Assembly: GCA_947589325.1 (NCBI GenBank)
Contig: CANQAM010000011.1
Coordinates: 1 to 60,625, forward strand
Source of the DNA: an uncultured Bacteroidales bacterium
GTDB lineage: Bacteria > Bacteroidota > Bacteroidia > Bacteroidales > UBA11471
Direction of reading: 5' to 3'
DNA length: 60,625 nucleotides
This document shows positions 1 to 9,200 of this stretch, one piece after another (position 1 is the stretch's first letter; the number at the start of each line of letters is the position of its first letter). Position numbers and translations under genes: made by a program. Under the pieces are notes generated by a model. It was not told where the DNA came from and did no database searches. It saw only the letters and a list, made by a program, of their open reading frames with translations.

Positions 1-171
1 TTATTCGCCCGGGTGAATAGCACCGGTGGGGCAAGCGTCGGCGCAAGTGCCGCAGTCGAGGCATTTTTCGGGATCGATTTTGTAGATATCGCCTTCCGAA
101 ATAGCGCCGGCAGGACATTCGCCCATACACGTTCCGCAAGCAACACAATCGTCACTGATTACGTAAGCCAT
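1..171 (-). CDS. 2[4Fe-4S] ferredoxin
   Basis: A 56-residue protein beginning MAYVISDDCVACGTC. It carries two ferredoxin cysteine motifs, CVACGTCMGECP near residues 9-20 and CLDCGTCADACP near residues 37-48, each of the CxxCxxCxxxCP type that binds one [4Fe-4S] cluster. It is a small soluble low-potential electron carrier. The length is usual for clostridial-type ferredoxins. The frame is complete: TAA at the very edge of the window and ATG at 169-171. A promoter-like TACTTTTG lies 43 bases upstream. Possible partners include the NfnAB enzyme encoded at 45371-47642, but that link is inferred from function and not from proximity. Confidence 0.95.
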   Translation of the reverse strand: MAYVISDDCVACGTCMGECPAGAISEGDIYKIDPEKCLDCGTCADACPTGAIHPGE

Positions 172-213
172 GATTTTGAGTTTTTAATTAGTACTAATAT
201 TGAGTGTGTCCGA

Positions 214-244
214 CAAAAGTAAACCTTTTCTTTTTCCCAAGCAA
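214..244 (-). promoter_or_regulatory. Promoter of the ferredoxin gene
   Basis: On the minus strand TTG (244-242) is followed after 20 bases by TACTTTTG (221-214). This matches the Bacteroidetes -33 TTTG / -7 TAnnTTTG pattern with normal spacing. It would give a leader of about 36-40 bases. Confidence 0.55.
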
Positions 245-352
245 TTAAAAAGCGATAAAAATTTCATATAAATTTTTTTTGGCGGCATTTTCCGGCGTAT
301 CGGCAATATTTCCACCGTTTCGGCGTTTTAATCATACCCGACACATACCGTA

Positions 353-1054
353 TTGAAAAAGTGGTTATACATATTCTCCCTCCTGCTTGTCGCGGCACCC
401 GTATGGGCGCAGCGGCAAAAGGTGCAGCGTATGCCCTACATCGACCAGAAACGAATACACTTCGGTTTCTCGGTGGGCACACACGTGCAGGACTTGGCTA
501 TACGCAACACGGGATTTACCACCGACGGCGGCGAAACGTGGTATGCCGACGTGCCGGCTTTTTCGCCCGGATTCAACGTGGGTCTGGTGGGCGACCTCTA
601 CATCTGCCCCTACCTGAATGTACGGTTCACGCCGACATTGCTGTTCGGCAACAAGACGGTGGAATTGCGCGAGGAACATTCCGACGCCCGCCGCACCGTC
701 GATTTGAAATCGACCTACATCATGATGCCCGTCAGTCTGAAATTCAGCTCCAAACGACTGAACAACTATTGCCCCTACATCGTGGCGGGGGTGGCGCCGA
801 CGGTGGATATTTCCAAAAAGAAAAACGACCTGCTGCGCATGAAAACCTACGACACCTATTTGGAAGTGGGCTTGGGCTGCAACATCTATCTGCCTTTCTT
901 CAAACTAATTCCGGAACTGAAATTCTGCTTCGGTCTGGGCGACATACTGCAACACAAACGGGACGACCTCATCGACCCGCTCGACTACAAATATACGCAA
1001 GCCGTGAAAAAAGCGCTCTCCCGTTTAGTGGTATTGAGTATTTATTTCGAATAA
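353..1054 (+). CDS. porT: PorT-like outer-membrane beta-barrel protein (T9SS)
   Basis: A 233-residue exported protein. Residues 1-19 form a signal peptide (MKKWLYIFSLLLVAAPVWA), followed by the segment PYIDQKRIHFGFSVG and alternating strand-like segments of an outer-membrane beta-barrel. The size and the YIDQKRIHFGF region fit the PorT family, a component needed for type IX secretion in Porphyromonas and Flavobacterium. The start is a TTG at 353-355: an in-frame TAA lies at 329-331, there is no ATG or GTG between, and the next ATG would remove the signal peptide. PorU and PorV are encoded at 6292-10998, which supports the role. It could instead be a PorT-family barrel with another function. 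Confidence 0.75.
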   Translation: MKKWLYIFSLLLVAAPVWAQRQKVQRMPYIDQKRIHFGFSVGTHVQDLAIRNTGFTTDGGETWYADVPAFSPGFNVGLVGDLYICPYLNVRFTPTLLFGNKTVELREEHSDARRTVDLKSTYIMMPVSLKFSSKRLNNYCPYIVAGVAPTVDISKKKNDLLRMKTYDTYLEVGLGCNIYLPFFKLIPELKFCFGLGDILQHKRDDLIDPLDYKYTQAVKKALSRLVVLSIYFE

Positions 1055-1131
1055 CACGCTCGTACATAATAACTTACAGCATACATCATACTCTGCGTTC
1101 GACGGGCTTTTCATTTTTAACATTTTATATC

Positions 1132-1161
1132 TTGCATATTCGGCAAAAGGTCGTACCTTTG
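1132..1161 (+). promoter_or_regulatory. Promoter of the initiator tRNA gene
   Basis: TTG at 1132-1134 and TACCTTTG at 1154-1161 are separated by 19 bases, a good match to the Bacteroidetes -33/-7 consensus. The -7 box ends 13 bases before the mature tRNA 5' end, so the tRNA is probably transcribed alone. Confidence 0.65.
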
Positions 1162-1174
1162 CAATCGAAAACAT

Positions 1175-1247
<73 letters not shown>

Positions 1248-1253
1248 CACAAG

Positions 1254-1292
1254 AAAGAGAGAATGCGCATCGCACATTCTCTCTTTTATTTT
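1254..1292 (+). terminator. Terminator after tRNA-fMet
   Basis: A 12-bp perfect stem, AAAGAGAGAATG (1254-1265) with CATTCTCTCTTT (1275-1286), has a 9-base loop and is followed by a T-rich run. Confidence 0.8.
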
Positions 1293-1304
1293 TATCCTCT
1301 ACCG

Positions 1305-1350
1305 AAAAAAAATGCGGCACGATACTGCTGTTACCCCGCATCGTGCCGCA
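1305..1350 (-). terminator. Terminator of the PepSY-like lipoprotein gene
   Basis: Inverted repeat TGCGGCACGAT (1313-1323) and ATCGTGCCGCA (1340-1350). Read on the minus strand, the hairpin is followed by eight Ts (A-run at 1305-1312). T-rich sequence also follows on the plus side, so it may work in both directions. Confidence 0.75.
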
Positions 1351-1370
1351 TCACGTATTTTTTCCGGCGA

Positions 1371-1811
1371 TTAGTCGTCCATTTCGATAGGCAAAAATTG
1401 GTTGTTAAATTCTATCTCCATGCGGTTCGACAGCTTGACATCGTATCCCCGCCGGTCTTTATCGATTTCCTGAATGGTCGTGTTCGGGAAAGTCGTTGTT
1501 ACATAAGTAAGTATCTGTGCGGGAACGATGCCGTCGGGAACGGTTTTTCCCATCGGACGATCGACCTCTTTCCATTCGCCTTTTTTATTGAATTTTACTT
1601 GGGTGGCATCGGTATAAGAAACGATGTACTCCGTCTCGCCCATTTCGGTTTCCTTTACAGCCATTGCCACCTGCAAATCGGAGAAATAGGTGGTAAGCAG
1701 CGTCTGTGCCGGCTGCGGCAGCTGATTTACCGTGATAGCCGTTTTTTTCTCGGCGCACGCCGTCATATTCAATACAACGGCGACAGCAAATAAAATTCCC
1801 AATCTTTTCAT
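1371..1811 (-). CDS. PepSY-like domain lipoprotein
   Basis: A 146-residue protein starting at ATG 1809-1811. A signal sequence ends in a lipobox-like LNMTAC, so it is probably a periplasmic lipoprotein. The mature part has two related units, roughly residues 30-80 (from LPQPAQTLL) and 95-146 (from VPAQILTYV). Each contains an alpha helix followed by strands ending in a KFNKKGEW- or EFNNQFLP-like strand, the layout of the PepSY-like family (PF11396), often annotated as beta-lactamase-inhibitor-like. The molecular role is unknown, and inhibition of peptidases is only a family suggestion. It is monocistronic, with its own -7 box and terminator. A TTG two codons upstream is a less likely start. 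Confidence 0.8.
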   Translation of the reverse strand: MKRLGILFAVAVVLNMTACAEKKTAITVNQLPQPAQTLLTTYFSDLQVAMAVKETEMGETEYIVSYTDATQVKFNKKGEWKEVDRPMGKTVPDGIVPAQILTYVTTTFPNTTIQEIDKDRRGYDVKLSNRMEIEFNNQFLPIEMDD

Positions 1812-1837
1812 TGTCAAAACTTTTAGTGAATATTGAA

Positions 1838-1845
1838 CAAATATA
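1838..1845 (-). promoter_or_regulatory. -7 box before the PepSY-like lipoprotein gene
   Basis: Minus-strand TATATTTG matches TAnnTTTG, 26 bases before the ATG. A TTTG at 1873-1870 could be the -33 element, although its 24-base spacing is long. Confidence 0.4.
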
Positions 1846-1900
1846 TAAGCAAAAAGGTTTTATATCTATCAAATTTATAGATAATTAAGGGATTTAACAT

Positions 1901-4900
1901 TTATTCTTCATCTTGGAGTGGACGTACCGGCACGACGGTTCCCGACGTTACATACCACAAAAAGCCCTGCACGGCGAAGCCCATTTCCTGCAAAAACTTC
2001 ATGTAGCGGGCTACCTGCCGGTGGTGCGACCGCCGCTCGGCGCCGAATTTGTAATCGACCACCGTCGCACGGTTTCCGTCGAGGACGATGCGATCGGGGC
2101 GATAGGCGCCTTGTCGGGGGACGAGTATTTCGTTTTCGTTGAGTACGCGACTGCCGGCGGCAAACCACGCCTGCACTTCGGGGTCGGCAAGGCGTGTACG
2201 CAGCAGCGCCGCGATTTCCTGTGCCTCGTCCCGCGTAATTTCGCCGCTGCGGATATGGGAGCGTATCGCCTCGTCGAGGTCGTCGGGGGTGCGAATGGCG
2301 CTGAGTACGTCGTGATACACCGTGCCGCGATGACGGCCGTCGGTGAGGTCGAAATAGCCTTTTCCCAACAGGCGCAGCCGCAGACGTCCGCTCGGAGCGA
2401 TGGAGCGATAGGGCGACGGCGCATACTCCCCGCCGCTTTCAACCGGAGCTGCCGAGTACGATTTTTTCGTGCCGAGAACGTATCGGGCACTGTCGGGGTC
2501 GTAACCGGCACGGAGGTCGATATAAGCCGGTTGTCCGTCGGGAAAGGCGGCGCTGCCCTCCTCGATACATTTTTGCAAAATCGTACCGATATGGTTATCT
2601 TTCGTTCCTTTCGGTACAAAAACGTACAACTCCTCCCGCGCCCGCGTAAACGCCACGTAAGCCAGATTGAGATTGTCGATGTAGGTATGCAGGCGCTCCG
2701 AAAAATACGTCCGGCTGTATATCGTATCGGCAAGGTCTTTCCGATAGGTAAGCGGTACGACGGGCAAGCGGCCGAACACGCCTTCGGTCTCCGCCCACAA
2801 TATCGGCGCATGGTTGGACGAGTGATCGACGAGCCAGTTGCAGAAAGGAACGAGAACTGCATCGAACTCCAATCCCTTCGCCTTGTGTATGGTCATGATG
2901 CGTATGGCATCTTGCTCGCCCGGCGTGGAGAGGGAGCGGGTGCACCCCTTGTCGTGCCACCAGAGCAGGAACGAATCGAGGTCGGAGGAATGCCGGTCGG
3001 CATATTGCAATACGAGGTCGAGAAACGCCTGAACGAATACGTTTTCGTTGCCGACGGTATCGACGGGAAAAAGGTCGATGATTTTTTCGCAGATTTCATA
3101 GAGCGGTTCGCCGCGCAAAGTCTCCACACGAGCCAGTTCTTCGGAATCGCGCCCCGCCTCCATATCCGCGCATATCCGAGCAATAGCAGCATCTTCCGGA
3201 ATTTTTCGGCAAAAGACCGCGATGGCATACAAGGCAAAAAATCGCCTCAACGCCTCTTGCGGGGCATTCAGGTAGTCGAGCAGGGAAATAATCAGGCGCA
3301 CGGTCGGCGAATTGCCGATGTAGAGTGCTTCGTCGGAAATCACATCGTAACGGTAACGGCTGTCCAGCGCAGCCGCCTGCTCCTGCAAAAGGTGCTGTAC
3401 GATGCAGTTGCCCTCCTCTTTGGTGCGCACCAATATGGCCGTATCGCGCAGGGCGACGCCGCGCTCCTGCAAGTCGCGCAGCGTATCGGAAAGTTTCGCC
3501 AAGACCTGCGCACGGGCGCCGCCCTCGTCTTTATTCTCTTTGTCGTCCTCGAAAAAAGCGACCTCCACATACCCGCCGTCGGGCGCGACGCCTTCACCCG
3601 TTTTCTGGGCGGAGTTGCGATAGACCGATTCTATTTTGTCGGAAAAATCATCGGCAAGAGCAGCAGGCAGGCGTTCATCGAGTTTTTGTTGCAGGCAGGC
3701 GGCGGCACGGTCGAAAAACGAATTGTTGAAACGCACCACGTTGGCGGCGCTGCGCCAGTTGGTGTCGAGCGACCACTCTTTCAGTTCGTTTTTAGGGAAA
3801 TACTCCGGCAGCCGCTCGTTGAGCAGCTCCCAATCGGAATTGCGCCAGCGATAGACGCTCTGCTTCACGTCGCCCACGACAAGATTGCTCAAAGCGCGGT
3901 CGTTGCTCTCCTTGACGAGCGGGTAAAAATTGTTCCATTGCGTAACCGAAGTATCTTGAAATTCATCGATGAAAAAGTGGTTGATATACGTACCTATCTT
4001 TTCGTAAACGAAAGGCGTGTCGGTGTCGCTGATGACATGGCGGAGCAAGTCGTTGGTGTCGGAAAGGAGCAGCGTTCCGCGCTCGTTTTTACAAGTTTGC
4101 AGATACTCCACGACGTCGTTGAGAATGCCGAGCGTATAGAGGTGCCTGCCGGTGTGTACCGCCGAAAGGTATTCGGTGTAAGGCTTTCCGTAGAGGGCGA
4201 CGATGCGCTGCATGCAGGCGCGCAGCGGTTCGCTTATGCGGTGTATGGCGTCGATGGTTGCCGCATCGACATTTTTGGAAGTGTACCACTTATCGACTTC
4301 ATTTTCCGAAAGGGCGGTCAGATAGCTATTCGGCAGAAGGGTATAATCGCCGTTCGCCCACTTTCGGAATTGCTGGGCGCCCGACCGGCTTCCGTTTTTG
4401 AAATCGTCGGGTGCGATGCCGTTTTGCTGCATCAGCGCAAGAGCTTCGTCGGCACACTCCTTTACCTGTTTCTCGAAATCGCGTTTGAGGCTTTCAATTG
4501 TGCCGATATAGTTTTCGAGCGACTTGCGGTCTTGCAGGGCCTCCTGTATCTTGTCGCGGTGCGACTTGTACTGCTCCTTGAAAATTTCGCCGGCAAGCTC
4601 TTCGATTTTCGTCCGGAATTTTTTGTAAGAATCTTCTTCGATTTGCTGTCGGGCGTAACCGACGAGCCACTTCAACAGCTCTTTGTTTTCACTTTTCTCC
4701 AACTCGAAAAACATCTGATCGACGGCTTCGGTAAGCATGGACGCGCTGTCGAGTTCGATGTTGTAGCGATTCGACAATCCCGCTTCGTACATAAAAGAGC
4801 GGGCTATCTGCTGGAAAAAGCGGTCGATGGTGCTGATGTTGAATCCCGAAAAATCGTGCAGGAGCGTGAACAGCTGCTCCGACGCCTGCCGCCGCAAGTC

Positions 4901-5185
4901 GTCGATGTTTCCGGTGATGCCGTCTTTTCCTAAGAGATAGTGTATAAGAGGCGATTTTTCCGGCTCGGACGAGAGGCAAAAGAGTTCCTTGACGATGCGT
5001 TTTTTCATCTCGTCGGTCGCCTTGTTGGTGAACGTTACGGCAAGAATGCGGCGATAGCGGCGGTTCCGTTCGTCTTGAAACAGCTTTTCGCCCTCGTTGG
5101 GAGGAGCGAGCAACAGCTTGATGTATTCGAGCGTGAGCCGGAAAGTTTTTCCCGATCCGGCGGAGGCGCGGTAAACGTTCAACAT
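1901..5185 (-). CDS. addA: AddA-like UvrD-family helicase with C-terminal nuclease domain
   Basis: A 1094-residue superfamily 1A helicase-nuclease that would process double-strand DNA ends for recombinational repair. Visible helicase motifs are Walker A ASAGSGKT (7-14), Walker B DEFQDTS (407-413), VGDVKQSVYRWR (437-448), NWRS (476-479) and, later, TIHKAKGLEF. The C-terminus has a RecB-type nuclease motif, VVDYKFG, starting at residue 1042 (D1044, K1046). Size and domain order fit AddA/RecB. Its usual partner AddB is not next to it in this window. It lies 11 bases downstream of the YciH-like gene and is probably co-transcribed with it. The exact family name (AddA versus RecB-like) is inferred. 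Confidence 0.88.
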   Translation of the reverse strand: MLNVYRASAGSGKTFRLTLEYIKLLLAPPNEGEKLFQDERNRRYRRILAVTFTNKATDEMKKRIVKELFCLSSEPEKSPLIHYLLGKDGITGNIDDLRRQASEQLFTLLHDFSGFNISTIDRFFQQIARSFMYEAGLSNRYNIELDSASMLTEAVDQMFFELEKSENKELLKWLVGYARQQIEEDSYKKFRTKIEELAGEIFKEQYKSHRDKIQEALQDRKSLENYIGTIESLKRDFEKQVKECADEALALMQQNGIAPDDFKNGSRSGAQQFRKWANGDYTLLPNSYLTALSENEVDKWYTSKNVDAATIDAIHRISEPLRACMQRIVALYGKPYTEYLSAVHTGRHLYTLGILNDVVEYLQTCKNERGTLLLSDTNDLLRHVISDTDTPFVYEKIGTYINHFFIDEFQDTSVTQWNNFYPLVKESNDRALSNLVVGDVKQSVYRWRNSDWELLNERLPEYFPKNELKEWSLDTNWRSAANVVRFNNSFFDRAAACLQQKLDERLPAALADDFSDKIESVYRNSAQKTGEGVAPDGGYVEVAFFEDDKENKDEGGARAQVLAKLSDTLRDLQERGVALRDTAILVRTKEEGNCIVQHLLQEQAAALDSRYRYDVISDEALYIGNSPTVRLIISLLDYLNAPQEALRRFFALYAIAVFCRKIPEDAAIARICADMEAGRDSEELARVETLRGEPLYEICEKIIDLFPVDTVGNENVFVQAFLDLVLQYADRHSSDLDSFLLWWHDKGCTRSLSTPGEQDAIRIMTIHKAKGLEFDAVLVPFCNWLVDHSSNHAPILWAETEGVFGRLPVVPLTYRKDLADTIYSRTYFSERLHTYIDNLNLAYVAFTRAREELYVFVPKGTKDNHIGTILQKCIEEGSAAFPDGQPAYIDLRAGYDPDSARYVLGTKKSYSAAPVESGGEYAPSPYRSIAPSGRLRLRLLGKGYFDLTDGRHRGTVYHDVLSAIRTPDDLDEAIRSHIRSGEITRDEAQEIAALLRTRLADPEVQAWFAAGSRVLNENEILVPRQGAYRPDRIVLDGNRATVVDYKFGAERRSHHRQVARYMKFLQEMGFAVQGFLWYVTSGTVVPVRPLQDEE

Positions 5186-5196
5186 GGCTTTACGAT

Positions 5197-5541
5197 TCAG
5201 ATGATGCGGCTTCGGGTGTATCCCTCCTTATCCAAAATTTCTTTTACTTTGCGGCGCAGGTCGCCCTGTATCAATATCTCGCCGTCGCGAGAGGAGCCGC
5301 CCACGCCGCAGCGGGTTTTCAAAAGTTTCGCCAACGCTTTCAAATCGTCGTCGCTGCCGACGAATCCGGTAATGAGCGTCGCCTGCTTTCCGTTGCCGCG
5401 CTTGTCGAGTTCGATGCGCAGCTGCTGTTTTTCCGGCGCAAGCGTCTGCGGCCCGTCGGAAGATTCGGTTTGAAACGCGAAATCGGGGTTGGTGGAATAG
5501 ACGATGTTCAAACGGCTTTTCCAATCGTTGTCTTTGCCCAT
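5197..5541 (-). CDS. yciH: SUI1/eIF1-family translation factor (YciH-like)
   Basis: A 114-residue protein. Its C-terminal half is a SUI1 domain with the diagnostic LKTRCGVGGSSRDGEILIQG stretch followed by VKEILDKEGYTR. Bacterial SUI1 proteins resemble eIF1 and are thought to act on initiation fidelity. The N-terminal 45 residues are a variable extension usual in Bacteroidetes homologues. The start is ATG 5539-5541, with a well-spaced promoter at 5577-5608. It is the first gene of a two-gene unit with the AddA-like helicase. Confidence 0.92.
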   Translation of the reverse strand: MGKDNDWKSRLNIVYSTNPDFAFQTESSDGPQTLAPEKQQLRIELDKRGNGKQATLITGFVGSDDDLKALAKLLKTRCGVGGSSRDGEILIQGDLRRKVKEILDKEGYTRSRII

Positions 5542-5576
5542 ATCTCAAAAGTGTTGTCGAACTATCAATGATTTTC

Positions 5577-5608
5577 CAAATTTAGCACGGAATATGCAGT
5601 TTGCCAAA
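5577..5608 (-). promoter_or_regulatory. Promoter of yciH-addA
   Basis: On the minus strand TTTG (5608-5605), 20 bases, then TAAATTTG (5584-5577). This is a full match to the Bacteroidetes consensus, 35 bases before the ATG. It lies back to back with the -7 box of the divergent FAH-family gene. Confidence 0.65.
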
Positions 5609-5616
5609 AAAAACGC

Positions 5617-5624
5617 TACTTTTG
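5617..5624 (+). promoter_or_regulatory. -7 box of the FAH-porU operon
   Basis: TACTTTTG matches TAnnTTTG, 24 bases before the ATG at 5649. TTTG at 5600-5603 is closer than normal for a -33 element. The position supports the start at 5649 and not a start further upstream. Confidence 0.5.
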
Positions 5625-5648
5625 TTCATAAAATCGAAAAAAGCCGTT

Positions 5649-6266
5649 ATGAAAATTTTTGCAGTGGGGTGGAATTACCTCGACCACAATAAAGAGATGA
5701 ATCATGCGTTATTACCAAAGGAGCCGGTTCTCTTTCTGAAACCCGACACGGCGATACTGAAAGACGGGAAACCGTTTTTTCTGCCGTCGTTTTCGGAAAG
5801 AATCGAATACGAAACCGAGTTGGTCGTCCGCATTTCGCGGTTGGGAAAAAACGTCGCCACCCGCTTCGCCCGCCGGTACTACGATGCCGTAACGGTGGGC
5901 ATCGACTTCACCGCGCGGGACTTGCAGTCCCGCCTGCGGGCCGAAGGCTCCCCGTGGGAAATCTCCAAAGGCTTCGACGGGTCGGCCGTGGTGGGCGAAT
6001 TCGTGCCTGTCGCCGAAGCGGGCAATGATTTGCAAGACCTGCATTTCTCTCTGCAAATCGACGGCACGACGGTGCAGCAAGGGCATACCGCCGACATGAT
6101 TTTCCCTATCGACGAAATCATCGCCTACATCAGTCGGTTTTATACCCTGCGCACAGGCGACCTGCTGTTCACGGGAACGCCGCAAGGGGTGGGTCCCGTA
6201 TCGATAGGAAACCGGCTGCAAGGATTTTTGGGAGAGCGCAAATTGCTCGATTTTCACGTGCGATAG
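5649..6266 (+). CDS. Fumarylacetoacetate hydrolase (FAH) family protein
   Basis: A 205-residue protein of the FAH superfamily, whose members hydrolyse C-C bonds, decarboxylate or isomerise 2-keto acids using a divalent metal. Family features visible are the N-terminal KIFAVGWNY, the metal-ligand region RIEYETELVVRI, the substrate-site segment GIDFTARDLQ, EISKGFDGSAVVG, and the C-terminal FTGTPQGVGPVS. The substrate cannot be read from sequence. Starting at 5649 (MKIFAVGWNY) matches homologues and leaves room for the -7 box. It is the first gene of a run continuing 25 bases later with porU, though no functional link to secretion is apparent. Confidence 0.88.
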   Translation: MKIFAVGWNYLDHNKEMNHALLPKEPVLFLKPDTAILKDGKPFFLPSFSERIEYETELVVRISRLGKNVATRFARRYYDAVTVGIDFTARDLQSRLRAEGSPWEISKGFDGSAVVGEFVPVAEAGNDLQDLHFSLQIDGTTVQQGHTADMIFPIDEIIAYISRFYTLRTGDLLFTGTPQGVGPVSIGNRLQGFLGERKLLDFHVR

Positions 6267-6291
6267 CTTTCCCTTCCGAAATGCGAATCGT

Positions 6292-9200
6292 ATGAAAAAA
6301 TACAAACTCCTGTTTTTAACCCTCATCGTCTTTCTGTCGGCAGAAGCGGGCGCGCCGTCCCTCCTGCGGGCAGCAACGGCGCGCTATGCCGAGAACTCGG
6401 TGCTGGCGTCGGGCACGTGGGTAAAAATAGGTGTGGAGGAATCGGGCATTTACCAACTATCATACAACGAGCTGCGGGAATACGGATTTTCCGACCCCGC
6501 CCGTGTGGCAGTATTCGGCTACGGCGGAGCCATGCTCTCGGAAGATTTTTCGACGGCTTACATCGACGACCTGCCGCAGGTGCCTGCCCTGCACACGGGC
6601 AGCAAATTGATTTTCTACGCGCAGGGTGTCGTGTCGTGGAGCGTGCGAAACGGACTTTTCGCGCGCACGCGCAACCCCTATTCCACATCGGGGTATTACT
6701 TTTTGACGCAGCTCGACGAAACGCCGGCGGCGCCGGCAACGATACCCTCTGCCGACGATGCAGCGGCAACGACGGTTACGACTTTTCACGACCACATACT
6801 GCACGAAACGGAGGCGACAAATCCCGGACATACAGGGAGAAATTTTTACGGAGAAAATTTCCTCTACACAAGCGTACAAAATTTCACGTTCGACGCTGCC
6901 GGCATAACCGATACGCCCGTAAATCTGCAAATGAACCTCCTCTCGAAATCGACTACTTCGACGGCAACGTGGCGCATAAACGTCAATCAGAATCTGCTGC
7001 GGGAGGTTTCTGTCGCCCCGATACTCAGCGATGCCGAATACAAAAGCGGGACAGAGTCGTCGATACAGAGTACGTTCCACCCGAATGCCAACGATGCCGA
7101 CGTCGTGCGGATTTCATACTCCTGCGCCAACGCTTCGGCAGCCTATCTCGATTACATTCTGTTGGATATAGAGCGGGAATTGCGGCTGTACGACGGGAAA
7201 GTGGCCTTCCGCCGCAAAGACGCCTCTGCCAAACGGCTGCGCTATGTAGTATCGGCAACAGGAGCTTCGGCATTTCACCTATGGGACGTGACGCAGCCGT
7301 CGGCTCCCTGCGAAATAGCGGCAAAAACCTCCGGCGACGGTACTTACTCTTTCGTTCCGGCGGAGACGGCGCTGCGCGAATACGTGGCATTCGACGCGGG
7401 AGCGACTTTTCCTTCACCTGCATTCGTCGGCACGATATCACCGCAAAACCTGCACGCCGCACCGCAAACCGATTTCATCATCTTATCGCCGCCGGCATTC
7501 GTTGATGAAGCCCGCCGGTTGGGTGAATTTCACCTTCAAAAAGATTCGCTTTCGTACCTCATCGTACAGCCGACCGCGATTTACAACGAATTTTCTTCGG
7601 GCACACCCGATGCCACCGCCATACGCCGCTTCATGAAAATGCTGTACGACCGCGCCGGCAACGACGAGTCGCAGCGACCGCAATACCTTTTGCTCTTCGG
7701 CGACGGCACATACGACAATCCGCGCGTTACGGCAGAATGGGCATCGCTCACCTATCCCCTCCTGCTGACATTTCAGGCCGATGAAAGCGCAGACGAGCGC
7801 AACAGTTTCGTTACCGACGACTATTTCGGATTTCTGCACGACAACGAGGGCTCCGACCTGCGTCGCGCTTCGCTCGACATAGGCATCGGGCGTTTTCCTG
7901 TACGGACAAAAAACGAAGCCGCCAACGTCGTGGATAAAATAATCGCCTACGCCGCCAATACCGATTACGGATACTGGAAAAACGACATCTGTCTGGTAGC
8001 CGACGACGGCAACAACGGCGACCACATGGAACAATGCGAAGAAGTGGCAGCCGTTCTCCAACAAAAGAATCCCGCTTCTTTTATTCACAAAATCTACATC
8101 GATGCCTACAATCGGGTAAGTGTGGCAACCGGAGCCACCTACCCCGACGCAAAAATGCAAATGCTCGACCTGTTGAAAAAAGACGGCGTGCTGGTCATCG
8201 ACTACGTGGGACACGGCAGCCCGAGAGAATGGACGGGCGAAAAGATTCTCGAATGGAGCGACATCTCGAATATGTACGTTTCGCGCCTGCCGCTATGGAT
8301 TACGGCAACGTGCAGTTTCAGCCGTTTCGACGACCTGACCAATTCCGGCGGAGAGGAACTTTTTTTGAATCCGCAAGGAGGCGGAATAGCTCTTATCTCG
8401 ACCTCACGGGTGGTATATATCCATGCCAACGGGCTTATCAACAAAGCGATAGCCGAACATCTTTTCGACCGAGAACCCGACGGTCAGACCATACGTCTGG
8501 GCGATGTCGTGCGCAGAGGGAAAAACGCCGTAGCCAGCAATGCCGATGACATATTGATGAACAAACTCTCCTACCTGCTGCTCGGCGACCCGGCTCTGCG
8601 TCTGGCTGTGCCGTCGTACCAGATGAAAATAACGGAAATAAACGACTTGCAGCCGACCGAAAATGAAGAAAACATCGAATTGAACGCCCGCGCATGGGTT
8701 ACGGTGAAAGGCGAGGCACAGTCCGCCGACGGCGAACGCATAGAAGATTTCAACGGCATGATTTACCCGCGCCTGTACGACTCCGAAAGAGAAATCGTTA
8801 CTGCCGGAAACGGCAACGACGGGGAGCGTGTGCCTTTCACATTTTCCCGTCGGGACAATATACTCTATACGGGACGCGACTCGATACGGAACGGACAGTT
8901 CGAATTTACTTTCAAAATGCCGCGCGAACTGAACTATTCCGATTTATCGGGGTTGTTCAACCTTTATGCGTACGACGATGCCGGACGGGAGGCTCAGGGT
9001 ATGAACGACCGCTTCATTGTCGGCGGCATGGACACGGAGGCCGAAGCCGATACGGAGGGCCCGCAGATACACGCCATGTACCTGAATACGGCAGATTTCA
9101 ACTCGGGCGACGAAGTGAACGAAACGCCGGTATTCATCGCGCAGGTGGAAGACAAATCGGGCATCAACATTTCCGGCATCGGATTAGGACACGACATGAC

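Noticed and set aside
1913-4933. A long plus-strand open frame (about 1000 codons) opposite the helicase-nuclease gene
   Set aside because: The minus-strand frame has complete helicase and nuclease motifs. The opposite frame has no recognisable family and is a by-product of GC-rich codon use.
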